From assembly GCA_017311185.1 (NCBI GenBank), contig JAESUZ010004818.1:558001-622000 (forward strand): 64,000 bases of DNA. Direction: 5' to 3'. Shown one piece after another: positions 32,161 through 42,065 of the stretch. The position numbers and the translations under genes were made by a program. Position 1 is the stretch's first letter, and the number at the start of each line of letters is the position of its first letter. Source of the stretch: Proteles cristata cristata. Taxonomy: Eukaryota; Chordata; Mammalia; Carnivora; Hyaenidae. The notes beneath the pieces were generated by a model. That model was not told the DNA's origin and made no database searches. It saw only the letters and a list, made by a program, of their open reading frames with translations.

Positions 32161-32466
32161 CATCCATATTTCAGTTCTGTCCAAACTGCACAACTAGCCC
32201 ATTGGCTGATGTCATTTCTCAGAAGCAATGTGGTCTAGCAGAGTGGCTACATCCCAACTCAGAAGACCTAGCCTTAATGTCTGCTTTCCAGCTACTGGCT
32301 TGATGCTATTAGGAAATGACTGCTACTCATCTGTACCAAGCCAAGCCCTTATGAGAGCCCTCACTACTTTATCTGTCCCTCACAACAAACTGATGAAGGC
32401 AGGAAAGGAAGAAATTATTCTCAAGAGCTTATATAACTTCTGGACTGAGTAGAGGACACAAAATTC
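32161..32466. other. Mostly unique; weak MIR-like words
   Basis: 'ccctcacaacaaactgatga' near 32378 resembles antisense MIR, but the surrounding match is poor. Confidence 0.3.
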
Positions 32467-32482
32467 AGGCCCATTTTCATCT

Positions 32483-32693
32483 TTATTTTATTGTGAAACA
32501 TTCTTAAATGTTTATTTTTTGAGACAGAGAGACAGAGCATGAGCAGGGGAGGGCCAGAGAAAGAAGGAGACACAGAATCCAAAGCAGGCTACAGGCTCCA
32601 AGCTGTCAGCACAGAACCTGACGTGGGCCCACAAACTGCAAGATCATGACCAAAACCAAATCCAGACGCTTACCTGAGCCACCCGGGCACCCC
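32483..32693 (-). mobile_element. SINEC, reverse orientation
   Basis: It reads 'tcttaaatgtttattttttg' to 'gagccacccgggcacccc'. A 16-bp target-site duplication with three mismatches (32467-32482 and 32694-32709) is present. Confidence 0.95.
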
Positions 32694-32709
32694 AAGCCTA
32701 TTTTCTTCT

Positions 32710-33139
32710 GATTCCAGTCCAACATCCTTTCACTGAGCCTCTACTGACTCAACTCACTTACTCCCCATTTCTAAGAAGGTATTGAACTAACTGATCTATG
32801 ATGTTCCTTCCAATTTAAATATGGTGGACTGATTTGTTTCTAAATGTTTGAGTGGCTCACTCACTACAGGTATAAATAAGCAGAAGATCCTTAGTCAATC
32901 CTATACGAGGAAACGAGCCAAACTCATCTGGTAACTCAAATGCCAAATGAAGCAGGTTTTTGTGAATACGAAGCTGTTGGAGGTGACAGACTGTCAGCAA
33001 GACTGAGTGAATGAAGACTACAGTCTGGTAATGGAAATGACAAAATGTATCCTGTACACACGTTTTATTATTAAGGATTTCCTGAGACCATCAAGAGTAT
33101 CCAACCATCTATTCGTCCATGCAGCCAACTAATACACCA
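32710..33139. other. Unique sequence
   Basis: No repeat is recognised before the CCAT-rich patch near 33145-33175. Confidence 0.4.
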
Positions 33140-33300
33140 CCTACCTATCCATCCATCCAACGGTCCATCCATCTTTCTGTTCCACAGCACTTCTGGAACG
33201 CCTGCTCTGCCAGTCCCCACACTAGTTTCTGAGACTACAGAGATGAATCGGGAATAATTCCTGCTCTCAAGGAATTCTCGATCTAGGCAAGAGTCTCTTC
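33140..33300 (-). mobile_element. L2 fragment with CCAT repeat
   Basis: A (CCAT)n patch (33147-33173) leads into 'cttctggaacgcctgctctg', 'ccccacactagtttctgaga' and 'ttcctgctctcaaggaattc', which is antisense L2 3' end. Confidence 0.7.
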
Positions 33301-33304
33301 CTAT

Positions 33305-33404
33305 AACCACCTCTCTATACTGTCAGTTGCTCAAAGGCAAGGGCCTTATCTCACCTCTTTCATTCCCAAATCATCTATTACTAAGCCTGGTACAAGGTAT
33401 TACT
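33305..33404 (+). mobile_element. Possible L2 tail
   Basis: 'gttgctcaaaggcaagggcc' and 'aagcctggtacaaggtatta' resemble the L2 terminus. Confidence 0.45.
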
Positions 33405-33423
33405 AAGAAGCCATTAATGAGAG

Positions 33424-33659
33424 GGGTGCCTGGGTGGCTCAGTGGGTTATGCATCCTACTTCAGCTCAGGCCATGATCTCAGGGTTCATGAGTTCAAGCC
33501 CTTCATCAGGCTCTCTGTGAGCCCAAAGCCCACTTCAGATCCTCTGTCTCTCTGTCTCTCTCTGTCTCTCTCTCTCTGCCCCTCCCCCACTCACGCACTA
33601 GTGCATTGTGCGCTCTCTCTCTCAAAAATAAACTAAAACATTAAAAAAAAAAAAAAGAA
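33424..33659 (+). mobile_element. SINEC
   Basis: Head 'ggggtgcctgggtggctcag', diverged B box 'gagttcaagccc', CT tract and 'caaaaataaactaaaacatt' tail. 'gccattaatgagag' flanks it perfectly (33410-33423 and 33666-33679), and 'aagaag' precedes each copy, with five extra bases in the right one. Confidence 0.97.
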
Positions 33660-33679
33660 GCAGCAGCCATTAATGAGAG

Positions 33680-34299
33680 AACTATTAATCCCGAAGAATT
33701 CTGGAAAAGAATTTGGAATGTTTATTTCTCTCCCTCCCCATTTCCTCTCACTGGACTACGAGGAGGGTCTTCAGGCTTCCCCTGCTCTGGTCCTCTCCTC
33801 GTAACAGCCAGAGTGTAGAAAGGAAGAAGCAGGAGACCGTTGTGCCCACATCCATTCTCACTGTCCTGATGGGTGCCAACTGCTGGGAAGTCTGTTCTGC
33901 CCACATTCCCTGGAGACTCTTATTCACGAGGCCCAGCCATATCAGACCCGTTTCCTAAGTTTTCTAAGTGCTCATGATGGATTTCTCCAGTGGTTTAGAC
34001 GAAGCTCACCTGCAGCACTCTTAGGCAGGAAAGCTACGTGTTCTGTAAAAAGCAAATAATTGTCAGACATAGCATTTCAACAACAAATATGAGTAGAATA
34101 TAGTTCAGACAAGAGGGGCAGCTTGCAGGAAGGGGCCATGAAAGACAGGGAAAAGCACTCCAAACTCTGACATAGAGCCAGCCCCCCAGGGCCAAGGACC
34201 CCCAAACCTCCAGGGCTCAGTGCCTAGCGTTCAAGGCCCATGTCTGCCATCAGATGCACCTCCTGCTAGGTGCAACCAGGGGCCAGGGGTCACCCTTGC
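33680..34299. other. Unique sequence
   Basis: Nothing recognised; short opposing frames only. Confidence 0.4.
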
Positions 34300-35020
34300 C
34301 CTCTCCCCTTCCTTGCCTCCCAAATGCCACTAAACACTGCATCGTACAAACTGTCTCGAGAATCCATCCTTGGCTTTCACTCCTTCCTGTCACCACCTGA
34401 GGACAGCCCACCACCCTCTCCCTACCTAGACTCCCACAGCAACCTCCTAATGTCTCTCCTTTCCCCACCCCCGTCCTCCAGCCACATTAGAGATGGGAAT
34501 CTGGGGGCACCTGGGTGGCTCAGTAGGTTAAGTGTCCAACTTCAGCTCAGGTCATGATCTCACAGCTTGTGTTTGAGCCATGCATTGGGCTCTGTGCTGA
34601 CAGCTCAGAACCTGGAGCCTGCTTCACATTCTGTGTCTCCCTTTCTCTCTCCCCCTCCCTTGCTCACAGTCTGTCTCTCTGTCTCTCTCTCTCAACAATA
34701 AATAAACAATGAAAAAATATTAGAAATAGGAATCTGATCACCATACTCTCCTGCATGAACACTCCATGGCTCTCAACGGCCCTTAGAAAAACACTCAAAG
34801 TCCTTTCAATGATCTTGGCTGCTGCCTCCCTTTCCAGCCTCATCTCGATCTCTTCTCATCTTGACTTATTTTGCTCCAGATCCAGAGGTCTTTCCGTTCC
34901 CTAAGCATACTCTGCTCTCTCCTACCAGCAGACCTTTTACATCTGCTGGGCTCCGCTTGGAACGCCCCTTCTCTGTCCCTCAGCTCCTAAACCGCCAATA
35001 CTCAGCCTTGAACAAGAGTT
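34300..35020 (+). mobile_element. L2 ORF2-to-3' part, interrupted by a SINE
   Basis: 'atccttggctttcactcctt', 'cacagcaacctcctaatgtc', then after the SINE at 34504-34719 'ggctctcaacggcccttaga', 'aaacactcaaagtcctttca', 'ctgctgcctccctttccagc', 'ccgcttggaacgccccttct' follow L2 order. A second SINE ends it at about 35023. No frame survives. Confidence 0.85.
34504..34719 (+). mobile_element. SINEC inside L2
   Basis: Head 'ggggcacctgggtggctcag', reduced B box ('gtgtttgagcc'), CT tract and AATAAATAAAC tail. The 17-bp target-site duplication has two mismatches (34487-34503 and 34720-34736). Confidence 0.97.
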
Positions 35021-35023
35021 TCA

Positions 35024-35193
35024 GGGGCACCCGGGTGGCTCAGTCGGTTAAGCATCCAGATTTGGCTCAGGTCATGATCTCACGGTTCGTGGGTTCGGGC
35101 CCCGCATCGGGCTCTGTGCTGACAGCTAGCTCAGAGCCTGGAGCCTGCTTCAGATTCTGTGTCTCCCTCTCTCTCTGACCCTCCCCTGCTAAC

Positions 35194-35227
<34 letters not shown>

Positions 35228-35261
35228 AGAAATGAATAAAACATTGGAAAAAGAAAAAAAA
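35024..35261 (+). mobile_element. SINEC, 'CAGAAATRAATAAAAC' sub-type
   Basis: Head 'ggggcacccgggtggctcag', B box GGTTCGGGCCC, 'gacagctagctcagagcctg', and a 'cagaaatgaataaaacattg' end. A short target-site duplication containing 'agtttcag' flanks it (ends at about 35024 and 35269). It shares its end and 'gctag' word with the copy at 46174. Confidence 0.97.
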
Positions 35262-35339
35262 AGTTTCAGTTTGGATGGCAGTGTGTCAGCCGGCCCCTAT
35301 CGGAGCCCAGAGTGAGGGAGTTCTTTCCAAACCCCCATG

Positions 35340-35480
35340 GCCACAGGCTATGTTACTTTGGTTGGATGATTTCACCTCCCTGAACCTTCATTTCTTCACC
35401 TCTACATCCATGATAGTAATGCCTCCCCTCCCTGCCTCACGGACGCTGTGACAAAAAGTGAGATACCAGCTGTGAAGATG
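35340..35480 (+). mobile_element. MIR fragment
   Basis: 'ttcacctccctgaaccttca', 'tttcttcacctctacatcca' and 'gtaatgcctcccctccctgc' are MIR core with changes. Confidence 0.65.
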
Positions 35481-35746
35481 CTTCACAAAACGAAGGAGTG
35501 CCAAGCAGGGCGGACCCAGCAGCAGGGCTGTGCTCTGGAGCAAGTGCCCTCTCAGGTCCTCTTCTCGCCAGATGGAAGGGAACAGTGTCTCCACATAACC
35601 TCGCCCCATTCCCCATCCCTGAGTACAGTCCCAGGACACCTTGGGGTTGGGCTAAAAGCCTCTTAATAAATAATAAATAATAAATAGGACACAATGAGAA
35701 GGAGGAAAGCCAAAAGGGATTGACAGAATAAAGACACCCTGGCTGG

Positions 35747-35780
<34 letters not shown>

Positions 35781-36029
35781 GTGCGCGCGCGCTCCTGGTC
35801 ATCCATGTCTCTGGGGTCTTGTAATGAAGGACAAAGACTAGATACATTTGGGAAGGGGAAGGAAATGGTATTGACGGCATATGGGTAGAAAATGCGTTCT
35901 GGTTACTAGCAGGTCCTTTAAATGTCCCATAACCCAGGGGCTTTCAATTGCTTCAGGAGTTCAAATGGATTCACCAGACGGTCTGGAGTGGAAGTGCCTT
36001 TTGCTGCTAACGCAGTGATGTTCTACATG
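35481..36029. other. Unique sequence around a CA/CG tract
   Basis: Apart from the dinucleotide tract at 35748-35792 and an AATAAATAAT run near 35665-35688, nothing is recognised. Confidence 0.4.
35748..35792. repeat. (CA)n followed by GCGTGCGCGCGCGC
   Basis: About 15 CA units pass directly into alternating GC, giving 45 bp of unbroken purine-pyrimidine alternation, the pattern that most readily forms Z-DNA. Confidence 0.97.
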
Positions 36030-36110
36030 CAGATCCCAAAGCAGCAACAGCACCGCGTGGGGACTTATTGTAATTGAGACTCTCAGATTCTCAGGACTCG
36101 CTTGGCCTTA
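36030..36110 (-). mobile_element. Possible MER5-like DNA transposon fragment
   Basis: 'cccaaagcagcaacagcacc', 'gcgtggggacttattgtaat' and 'gactctcagattctcaggac' resemble the antisense half of a MER5-type hAT MITE. Confidence 0.45.
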
Positions 36111-37157
36111 ATACATCACAAACTCGGGGAATGGTGCCTCGGCCACCTGAAAGCCCTCCAGGTGTCTCTGCTACATTCGCAGGTGGAGACCTTCCGAGCA
36201 ACTGGCCAGAAGAACGTGAAAGAGGGCTGGAGATGGCATGGAAGGTTCCACAGGTGTGGGCTCTCCAACACCACTGACACCTGATCCCCATATTCCAGTC
36301 TAGCTAAAGGCAGATCTGATGTCAATTTCCTCTGTGTACATGTTCCTGATTCTCTTCATTGTCAAAAATAAATGATCCTGGAACTTAAATAAAGTCTTGA
36401 ATATATGGACGCAATAAACAAACACATAATCACGTCTCCTGCTTCCTCCCCTCTTACATCGGGAAACACTGGCTACACATAGGACAGGGATGACTTGCTC
36501 AATCCCTCCTCAGTCTAGAAGGGCTCATAATAGAAAGGACAGAATGCCTACGAGTGACAGGACAAGAATGGATTGACTTTAAGTGCCTCGGTGTCTATAT
36601 TTACCTCCACCTACTAAGGAAGATCCTATCTGGCCATCTTAGTTTTCCTGCCTCCTTCTCTTAAAAAGAAAAGAATTTTTCCTTGAGAGAACACACGGAG
36701 GGAAGAGACAGAAAACCCCTGTACGTCATGTGTTATGCGATGTGGCGTTTGAGGCAGAGAGAGGGGTTGGCTGTAACTGGAGAGGAGAGAAAAGGGAGTT
36801 TTGCCAAGGAGCGTGGTGGATGATGACGAGCATCTCTGGTGTATCCGGGACATGTAAGTAATGGGTTTCAGGTACTTTTTAATTTGAATTTAATTACGCT
36901 TACATTTTAATTTTCATTGTGAATCCTTGCCTACAGCAGTTGCTGCCAAACTGGATGGTGGGCTTGCCCCGGCTTCCCCTGGTTACTCATGCACCCCGAC
37001 AGTGACCGCCGCAGGGCTGCCGGGGCAGCACACTATGGACAAAGCACTCTGCCCGAGCCAGGCAGGGACGGTTCCTCTCTAGAGAGATGTCAGCACTGGC
37101 TCTGAGAGAATGAACAGAGGTCAGTCAGGTAATGAAGGGCCACTGATCAAATGATAG
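36111..37157. other. Unique sequence
   Basis: No repeat or exon is recognised. An ATTTTAATTTTCATTG patch near 36904 is AT-rich. Confidence 0.4.
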
Positions 37158-37174
37158 AGGACCTGTATTTCTAA

Positions 37175-37381
37175 TTTTTAAAACTTGGAAATTTTTAGTG
37201 TTTATTCATTTTTGAGAGAGAGAGAGAGAGAGGCAGAGAGAGGGAGACACAGAATCCAAAGCAGGCTCCAGGCTCTGAGCTGTCAGCACAGATCCCGACA
37301 TGGGGTTTGAACCCACAAACCGTGAGCTCATGACCTGAGCTGAAGTCGGATGCTTAACTGGCTGAGCCACTCAGGCACCTC
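37175..37381 (-). mobile_element. SINEC, left member of a head-to-head pair
   Basis: It runs from 'ttttagtgtttattcatttt' to 'gagccactcaggcacctc'. A 17-bp target-site duplication with one mismatch (37158-37174 and 37382-37398) is present. Confidence 0.98.
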
Positions 37382-37472
37382 AGGACCTGTATTTCCAAAG
37401 AGCAATGGTGCAATAAAGACCAACAGCCTTAACAAAAGAGTGAGCTACCACTCTAAATATTGTGAGTGACAA

Positions 37473-37699
37473 GGGGCGCCTGGGTGGCTTAGTCGGTTAA
37501 GTGTCTGACTTTTGCTTAGGTCATGATCTCGCGGTTCGTGGGTTTGAGCCCCGCGTCGGGCCCTGTGCTGACTGCCAGCTCGGAGCCTAGAGACTGTTTC
37601 AGAGTCTGCGACTCCCTCTCTCTCTGACCCTCCCCTGCTCATGCTGTCTCTCTCTCTCTCTCTCTCCTAGAAATAAATAAAACATTTAAAAATATATAT
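37473..37699 (+). mobile_element. SINEC, 'CTAGAAATAA' sub-type, right member of pair
   Basis: It has a complete head, B box GGTTTGAGCCC, 'gactgccagctcggagcct' and 'ctcctagaaataaataaaac' plus an (AT)n-rich tail. A perfect 16-bp target-site duplication (37457-37472 and 37700-37715) indicates recent insertion, 91 bp from the inverted SINE to its left. Confidence 0.99.
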
Positions 37700-37984
37700 A
37701 TATTGTGAGTGACAAAAAGCACAGCCAGATCCTCTTTGGACAAATGGCATTCACCTCAGTCGTCTTGGGAGAATTTATGGCTAGCCAACCAGACATCTCC
37801 AGATGTCTGGGACCACTACTAAATAGAGTTTGCCAGTGCTAAAGCACCTCTTCTTACCCTTTGCCATGCCACTTAAGAATATAACCCTTGTCTAGAAATC
37901 TAGCTGTGCACTGCCGCCATCTGGGTCTTCGGAAAATCATCACGTTCCATCAGTGTTCATTTCTAACGGTGGCAGCAGCATTCA

Positions 37985-38165
37985 GTTCTCATTTGCTGAG
38001 AGCTGGGCCGGTTTTAAAAGAGAATTGAGAGCTATATCATAATATAATGTTATTCCCACTTTACAGATGAGAAAACTGAGGCACCGCTGGTTTGTGATGG
38101 AGCCAGACTGAACCCAGGTAAAGTAGTGTCAAAGCGTTTTGTCTTACCCACTAAGCTCTACTGAG
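37985..38165 (-). mobile_element. MIR
   Basis: 'atgttattcccactttacag', 'atgagaaaactgaggcaccg' and 'cccactaagctctactgagc' are antisense MIR; about 20 bp are missing in the middle. Confidence 0.85.
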
Positions 38166-38184
38166 CCTCCACCCCAAGCCTTGT

Positions 38185-38330
38185 CATACACTGTCCCTTT
38201 CTCTGTCCCCCTATACTCTATTATGACATTCCTAAGTGAAAAGTTTTCATTTAAGTCCTCACCACCCAGCACAGTGCCTGGTATACACTAGGTGCTCAGG
38301 AAACATACATTCAGCGATTAATTAAGGAAA
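38185..38330 (+). mobile_element. L2 3' end
   Basis: 'accacccagcacagtgcctg' and 'gtatacactaggtgctcagg' then 'aaacatacattcagcgatta' are the L2 terminus. Confidence 0.8.
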
Positions 38331-38508
38331 AGAGCCCTTTTTGTGTCAAGGAAGCCTGGCCCTGTTGGAGATCTGCCCCACCCACCCCTGCACAGTCTGA
38401 AGTGTGATGTTAAGAAAGACACACAGAGCCCTGCCTCCAAACATCGACCCTACTACACAGCAGTCCATCCATTAAACCCTCATTATTCATACCTGAAAGG
38501 GGTTTTTT

Positions 38509-38523
38509 GTTGTTGTTGTTGTT
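38509..38523. repeat. Short (GTT)n within a T-rich run
   Basis: Five GTT units lie between two T runs (38502-38526). The flanks 38331-38589 hold nothing else recognised. Confidence 0.85.
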
Positions 38524-38589
38524 TTTTAAATTTTTCTTTGGAATGAAAATATCCCATCAAAGATTTGTCAGAAACATCAGCACAATGTA

Positions 38590-38815
38590 GTAGTCAGGAG
38601 TCCAGAGGCTAGAGCCATATTCTCCAACTTCAAGTTCCAGCTTAGCCATGTCCTAACTGTGGTCTTGGAGAAGCTCATTAACTTCTCCATGCTTCGGTTT
38701 CCTTATTTGTAAAATAGGGGTAATAATATCTGCTTAGTAGAGTAGTTATGGATATTAAATGAGTTAGTGTTTGTAAAGTACTTAAAATAGTGCCCAGCAT
38801 CCTTAAAACTGTGTG
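38590..38815 (+). mobile_element. MIR, nearly full length
   Basis: 'caggagtccagaggctagag', 'caagttccagcttagccatg', 'cttcggtttccttatttgta', 'aaataggggtaataatatct' and 'gtaaagtacttaaaatagtg' run in order. Confidence 0.92.
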
Positions 38816-39254
38816 TGTGCTGAATACATAAACCCAATCAGCAGGGATTAGGTGAAAATCAGTGGACGGTCAGAATAAAGTTCCATATGATAGATGAAAG
38901 GGAGGGAAGGGCCCCAATGAAGGGGGGCAGGGGTTGTCTGATACGAAAAGTTTGATAACCTTATAACACACCCAGGACTGCCCTGCCTGTTCCCAAGCTC
39001 TCAGGAAGGTGCCCCTTCCGTTAGTGCCTCCTGAAGTCAGGTAGAACACATGCATTGGAAGGCAGGAAAACAGATCCACAGAGGATGCCGGGGCACAGAG
39101 GTGCTGTGGATATCCTGGGCTCTCTCTGTAGGGTCTGGACTCTGCCAGCTCCTGGGCCCCTGTCTGGCCTCAGGCTCCCACCCCTCCCCCAAGGAATCCT
39201 GAATCCTGGCCCAGGCTAGAACATTCAGTCATTACTCTCCAACATCAGGTCAAG
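38816..39254. other. Unique sequence
   Basis: Nothing recognised. Confidence 0.45.
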
Positions 39255-39480
39255 TAAAGATCCCAAGCTTTGAAGTCAATTAGACTTTGGTTCAAGTCTC
39301 AGCTCTGCAACAGATTAGGTGTGTGACCTTGAGGAAGTAACTACCCTCTCTCAGTCTGTTTCTTCATCTTTCGGACAGAAATGAGGTAATAAAGTCTACC
39401 TCCAAGGGCTTTTGAGAAAACGAAATTAAATAGCAATGGTAAATCCTGGGGCATGAAGCCTGGAGTATCCTAGGAGTTTT
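39255..39480 (+). mobile_element. MIR, nearly full length
   Basis: 'ttggttcaagtctcagctct', 'ttaggtgtgtgaccttgagg', 'gtctgtttcttcatctttcg' and 'gaggtaataaagtctacctc' are consecutive MIR segments. Confidence 0.9.
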
Positions 39481-39491
39481 GGGAGGATTTG

Positions 39492-39539
39492 CTGAATGAA
39501 TGAATGAATGAATGAATGAATGAATGAATGAATGAATGA
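39492..39539. repeat. (GAAT)n, 12 units
   Basis: A perfect tetranucleotide run follows 'aggatttgct', the usual L2/MIR-type terminus, so it probably grew from such an end. Confidence 0.98.
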
Positions 39540-40344
39540 TCACACAGACCAGAGTCTTACACTCTAGCTCATGGCCTCCCCCACTCCATTTAGTGAGGAG
39601 GAGACCCTAGCACCAAATCACCTGTCCCCGCCTCCTTGCCAAGACCCCACCAGCCACTCCAGAGCTATTTAAACCTAAATGACAGACACAGGAGGAGAGC
39701 TTTCCGATGCCGCCCACCACCCTAGAATATGGCTGAGAGCTTAGGAAACAACTGACAGAGGTTCGTAGTTTCACAGAAAACCAATTTCTGTTCACCAAAG
39801 ATCAGGACGAGGTAACACCTAAATTAATCTTCCTGCTTTGTTAAATCTGGAGGTCACATTTAGTAAAACACCAGTGATCGAAAGGGGATTCTTTCTTGCC
39901 TTCTCTTTCTTAAACCCTCAAACACCATTCAGCATTTTTACTTGCGGAATAAACCATGTTTCTAGCTTCCCAGAGGCCCCAGCTGACACGAGGTAGGCCA
40001 ATGATTTGCTCACCAAGGGACAAGGATGTTCCCAAAGGGGGGAAAAAAGGCGTGTGATTTACATGGCTTAATATACTCATTAAAGGTTTAATTGGAGTCA
40101 CTTTGCCACTGATCCTCCAACAGCCCCCTTTCTTCCCCATTTAATTAACAGAGTAACCTTTAGCTTCACAACTCATAAAGAAAGCCAAGCATAAAAGACG
40201 GAGCTCTATCCACTTCTCCATCCTGATCCAACCAGGGAGCTTAAAATCCCAGTGGGACTCACAGGTTCTGGGGGGTGGGGGTAGGAGGGAGCTGGGGGTG
40301 CCTGTCTTCTGTCTGGAGTACTAACATCCTCAGAAAAAAAGAGG
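39540..40344. other. Unique sequence; G-rich patch at 40269-40300
   Basis: No repeat is recognised. Around 40040-40150, 'acatggcttaatatactcat' and 'aaaggtttaattggagtcac' are AT-rich and look conserved in texture. The + strand at 40269-40300 has four G runs close together (possible G-quadruplex). Confidence 0.4.
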
Positions 40345-40575
40345 CTGAAGATGCTGAGTCAGCCAGGCTCAAGTTCAAATCCCAGCTCTGTCATTCACTA
40401 GCTGTGATCTTGGCAAGATATAATCTCCTTGGCCTCAGTCTCCTCATCTGTAAAATAGGCACAAATAATTAAACAGATAATTCACGGAGTTGTGAGGTTC
40501 AAATGCGGGTAACATTTGCAGTGACTTAGCCCAGAGCCTTGCGTGTGGTAAATGTCCAGTAAAGGTCTGCAATTT
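40345..40575 (+). mobile_element. MIR, nearly full length
   Basis: 'ctcaagttcaaatcccagct', 'cattcactagctgtgatctt', 'gtctcctcatctgtaaaata' and 'cccagagccttgcgtgtggt' give a complete MIR order. Confidence 0.93.
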
Positions 40576-41569
40576 GTGCTTATCACTAAAGTCACAACTG
40601 TGGAGGACAATGAATTTTAGGTTAGAGGAACTGCACTGCCAAGGGACTTCCCAAAGGATGATAAATTGTTATTTTGCCTTATGGAGTCACCAAAGCTTCT
40701 GAGAAGCTACATTTTTTAAAAAGTCTAACAAAAATTATCTGGAATACCACACACGATTACCCATGCTTCATCAAGTTCAGAATATTTTAGCGGCTTGCTA
40801 TGGTCCCAATTGGTCGGCTGTCCCTCTCCCAACCTCCCCCCTTCCTGCCCTTTCTCTGCCCGCTTGCAACATGAAATATAAATAATTAATGCTATCCAAT
40901 TACCTCAGCCAAAAATAAATAAAGCTTCAAGGATGTATTGGATTTCCACACGAATCCACCATTAGGAAGATGATGCAGACCACGTGCAGGTGTCTGCATC
41001 CCAAAAGCCATTTGTGATGGGGCCGCTCAGTGGGTACCAGGGTTAGTTAAAGCTCGCTTCATTACGGTGGCATCGGGGCAGATGGGAACTGACGGTGCCG
41101 GCTTGTTTTCATAGGGAAATGTGCACCGAGTCCCAGGTCAGTGCGGTGATAAATGGGCTTGCCGACAATTTGCTGGGAGCGTGCATCTTGGGGGACTCCG
41201 GAGGTCATGAAATGTCTGCTGTTAAGCTACACAATTTTCTTTACTTATCAGCCCCAACCACATCGCAGACACATATTTGAACAATGAAACAAAGGAGGAC
41301 ACGCATTATCAGGCCCCAGCCAGGGAACGGAGCGGCACTGAGCCAGCCGGTGCTGATTGGACAAAGCCTGGGACACTCTCAACGCCAAGTGTGGAAGGGA
41401 AGGAAGGCTGGCATTTCATTTTTAAGTGGCAAGTTGGAAGGGGGTGGGGGGGAACATGGGGGCTGTGGGGGTGGGGCATTCTCTACAGAGCACAAGTTCC
41501 AAGGGCTGAGGTCATCGATCACCCCCGCAGCCTGGGCGCTGGCTCATCCTCCACAATGCAGCAGCAGGG
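40576..41569. other. Repeat-free block, likely conserved noncoding element(s)
   Basis: Nearly 1 kb shows no repeat. The segment 40855-40945 is AT-rich with 'aaataattaatgctatccaa'; 40960-41270 is of balanced composition with retained CpGs ('gcttcattacggtggcatcg', 'tgccgacaatttgctgggag') and no coding frame of note. This texture is typical of long-range enhancers. A strong G-run cluster lies at 41439-41477. Confidence 0.4.
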
Positions 41570-42065
41570 GCCTCGCCACAATGCAAATCTGTTGTTTACA
41601 ACCATCCCAGGGCTCCCCGTTGTCCACGGGAGAAAGTCCAAACTCCCGAGCACACTTACACACCCTTCCATGTGCTGGGCCCTGCCTGTACCACTTACAT
41701 TCTCCCCCCCGCGATCCTGCCACCCCATCCCACACTCTCGCCGCACTTCACTCATTCAGATGCCCTTGTAACACTCTCGTCTCCACTCTTTCACGTGGCT
41801 AACTCCTAGTCGTCCTTTATGTCTCATCTGTGACTGGCTTCCTCCAGGAAGTCTTCCCTGACCACCATTAAATTGGGGTGTAGTGCTCCCATATCGGCCT
41901 CTCGCAGCACCTCCCAGTTGAGCTGTATTGTTAAGGCCTCCTTACTTTTCCCTGGACTCTACTCTCCCCTGGGGCAAGGTCTGCCTTATTTGTGGCATTT
42001 TCGGTGCCTGCCCCAGGCCAGGCACAAAGTAAATGCTCGAAGCTGTCTGTAAGCTGAATAAGTAA
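41570..42065 (+). mobile_element. L2 3' part
   Basis: 'gggctccccgttgtccacgg', 'agaaagtccaaactcccgag', 'ccaggaagtcttccctgacc', 'ctcccctggggcaaggtctg' and 'aggcacaaagtaaatgctcg' run in L2 order. Two overlapping frames (41277-41802) cross this and are chance. Confidence 0.92.

Noticed and set aside
41277..41802. Two overlapping + frames of 164 and 172 codons
   Set aside because: Both cross the G-run cluster and then an L2 relic in different frames, so neither can be a conserved gene.
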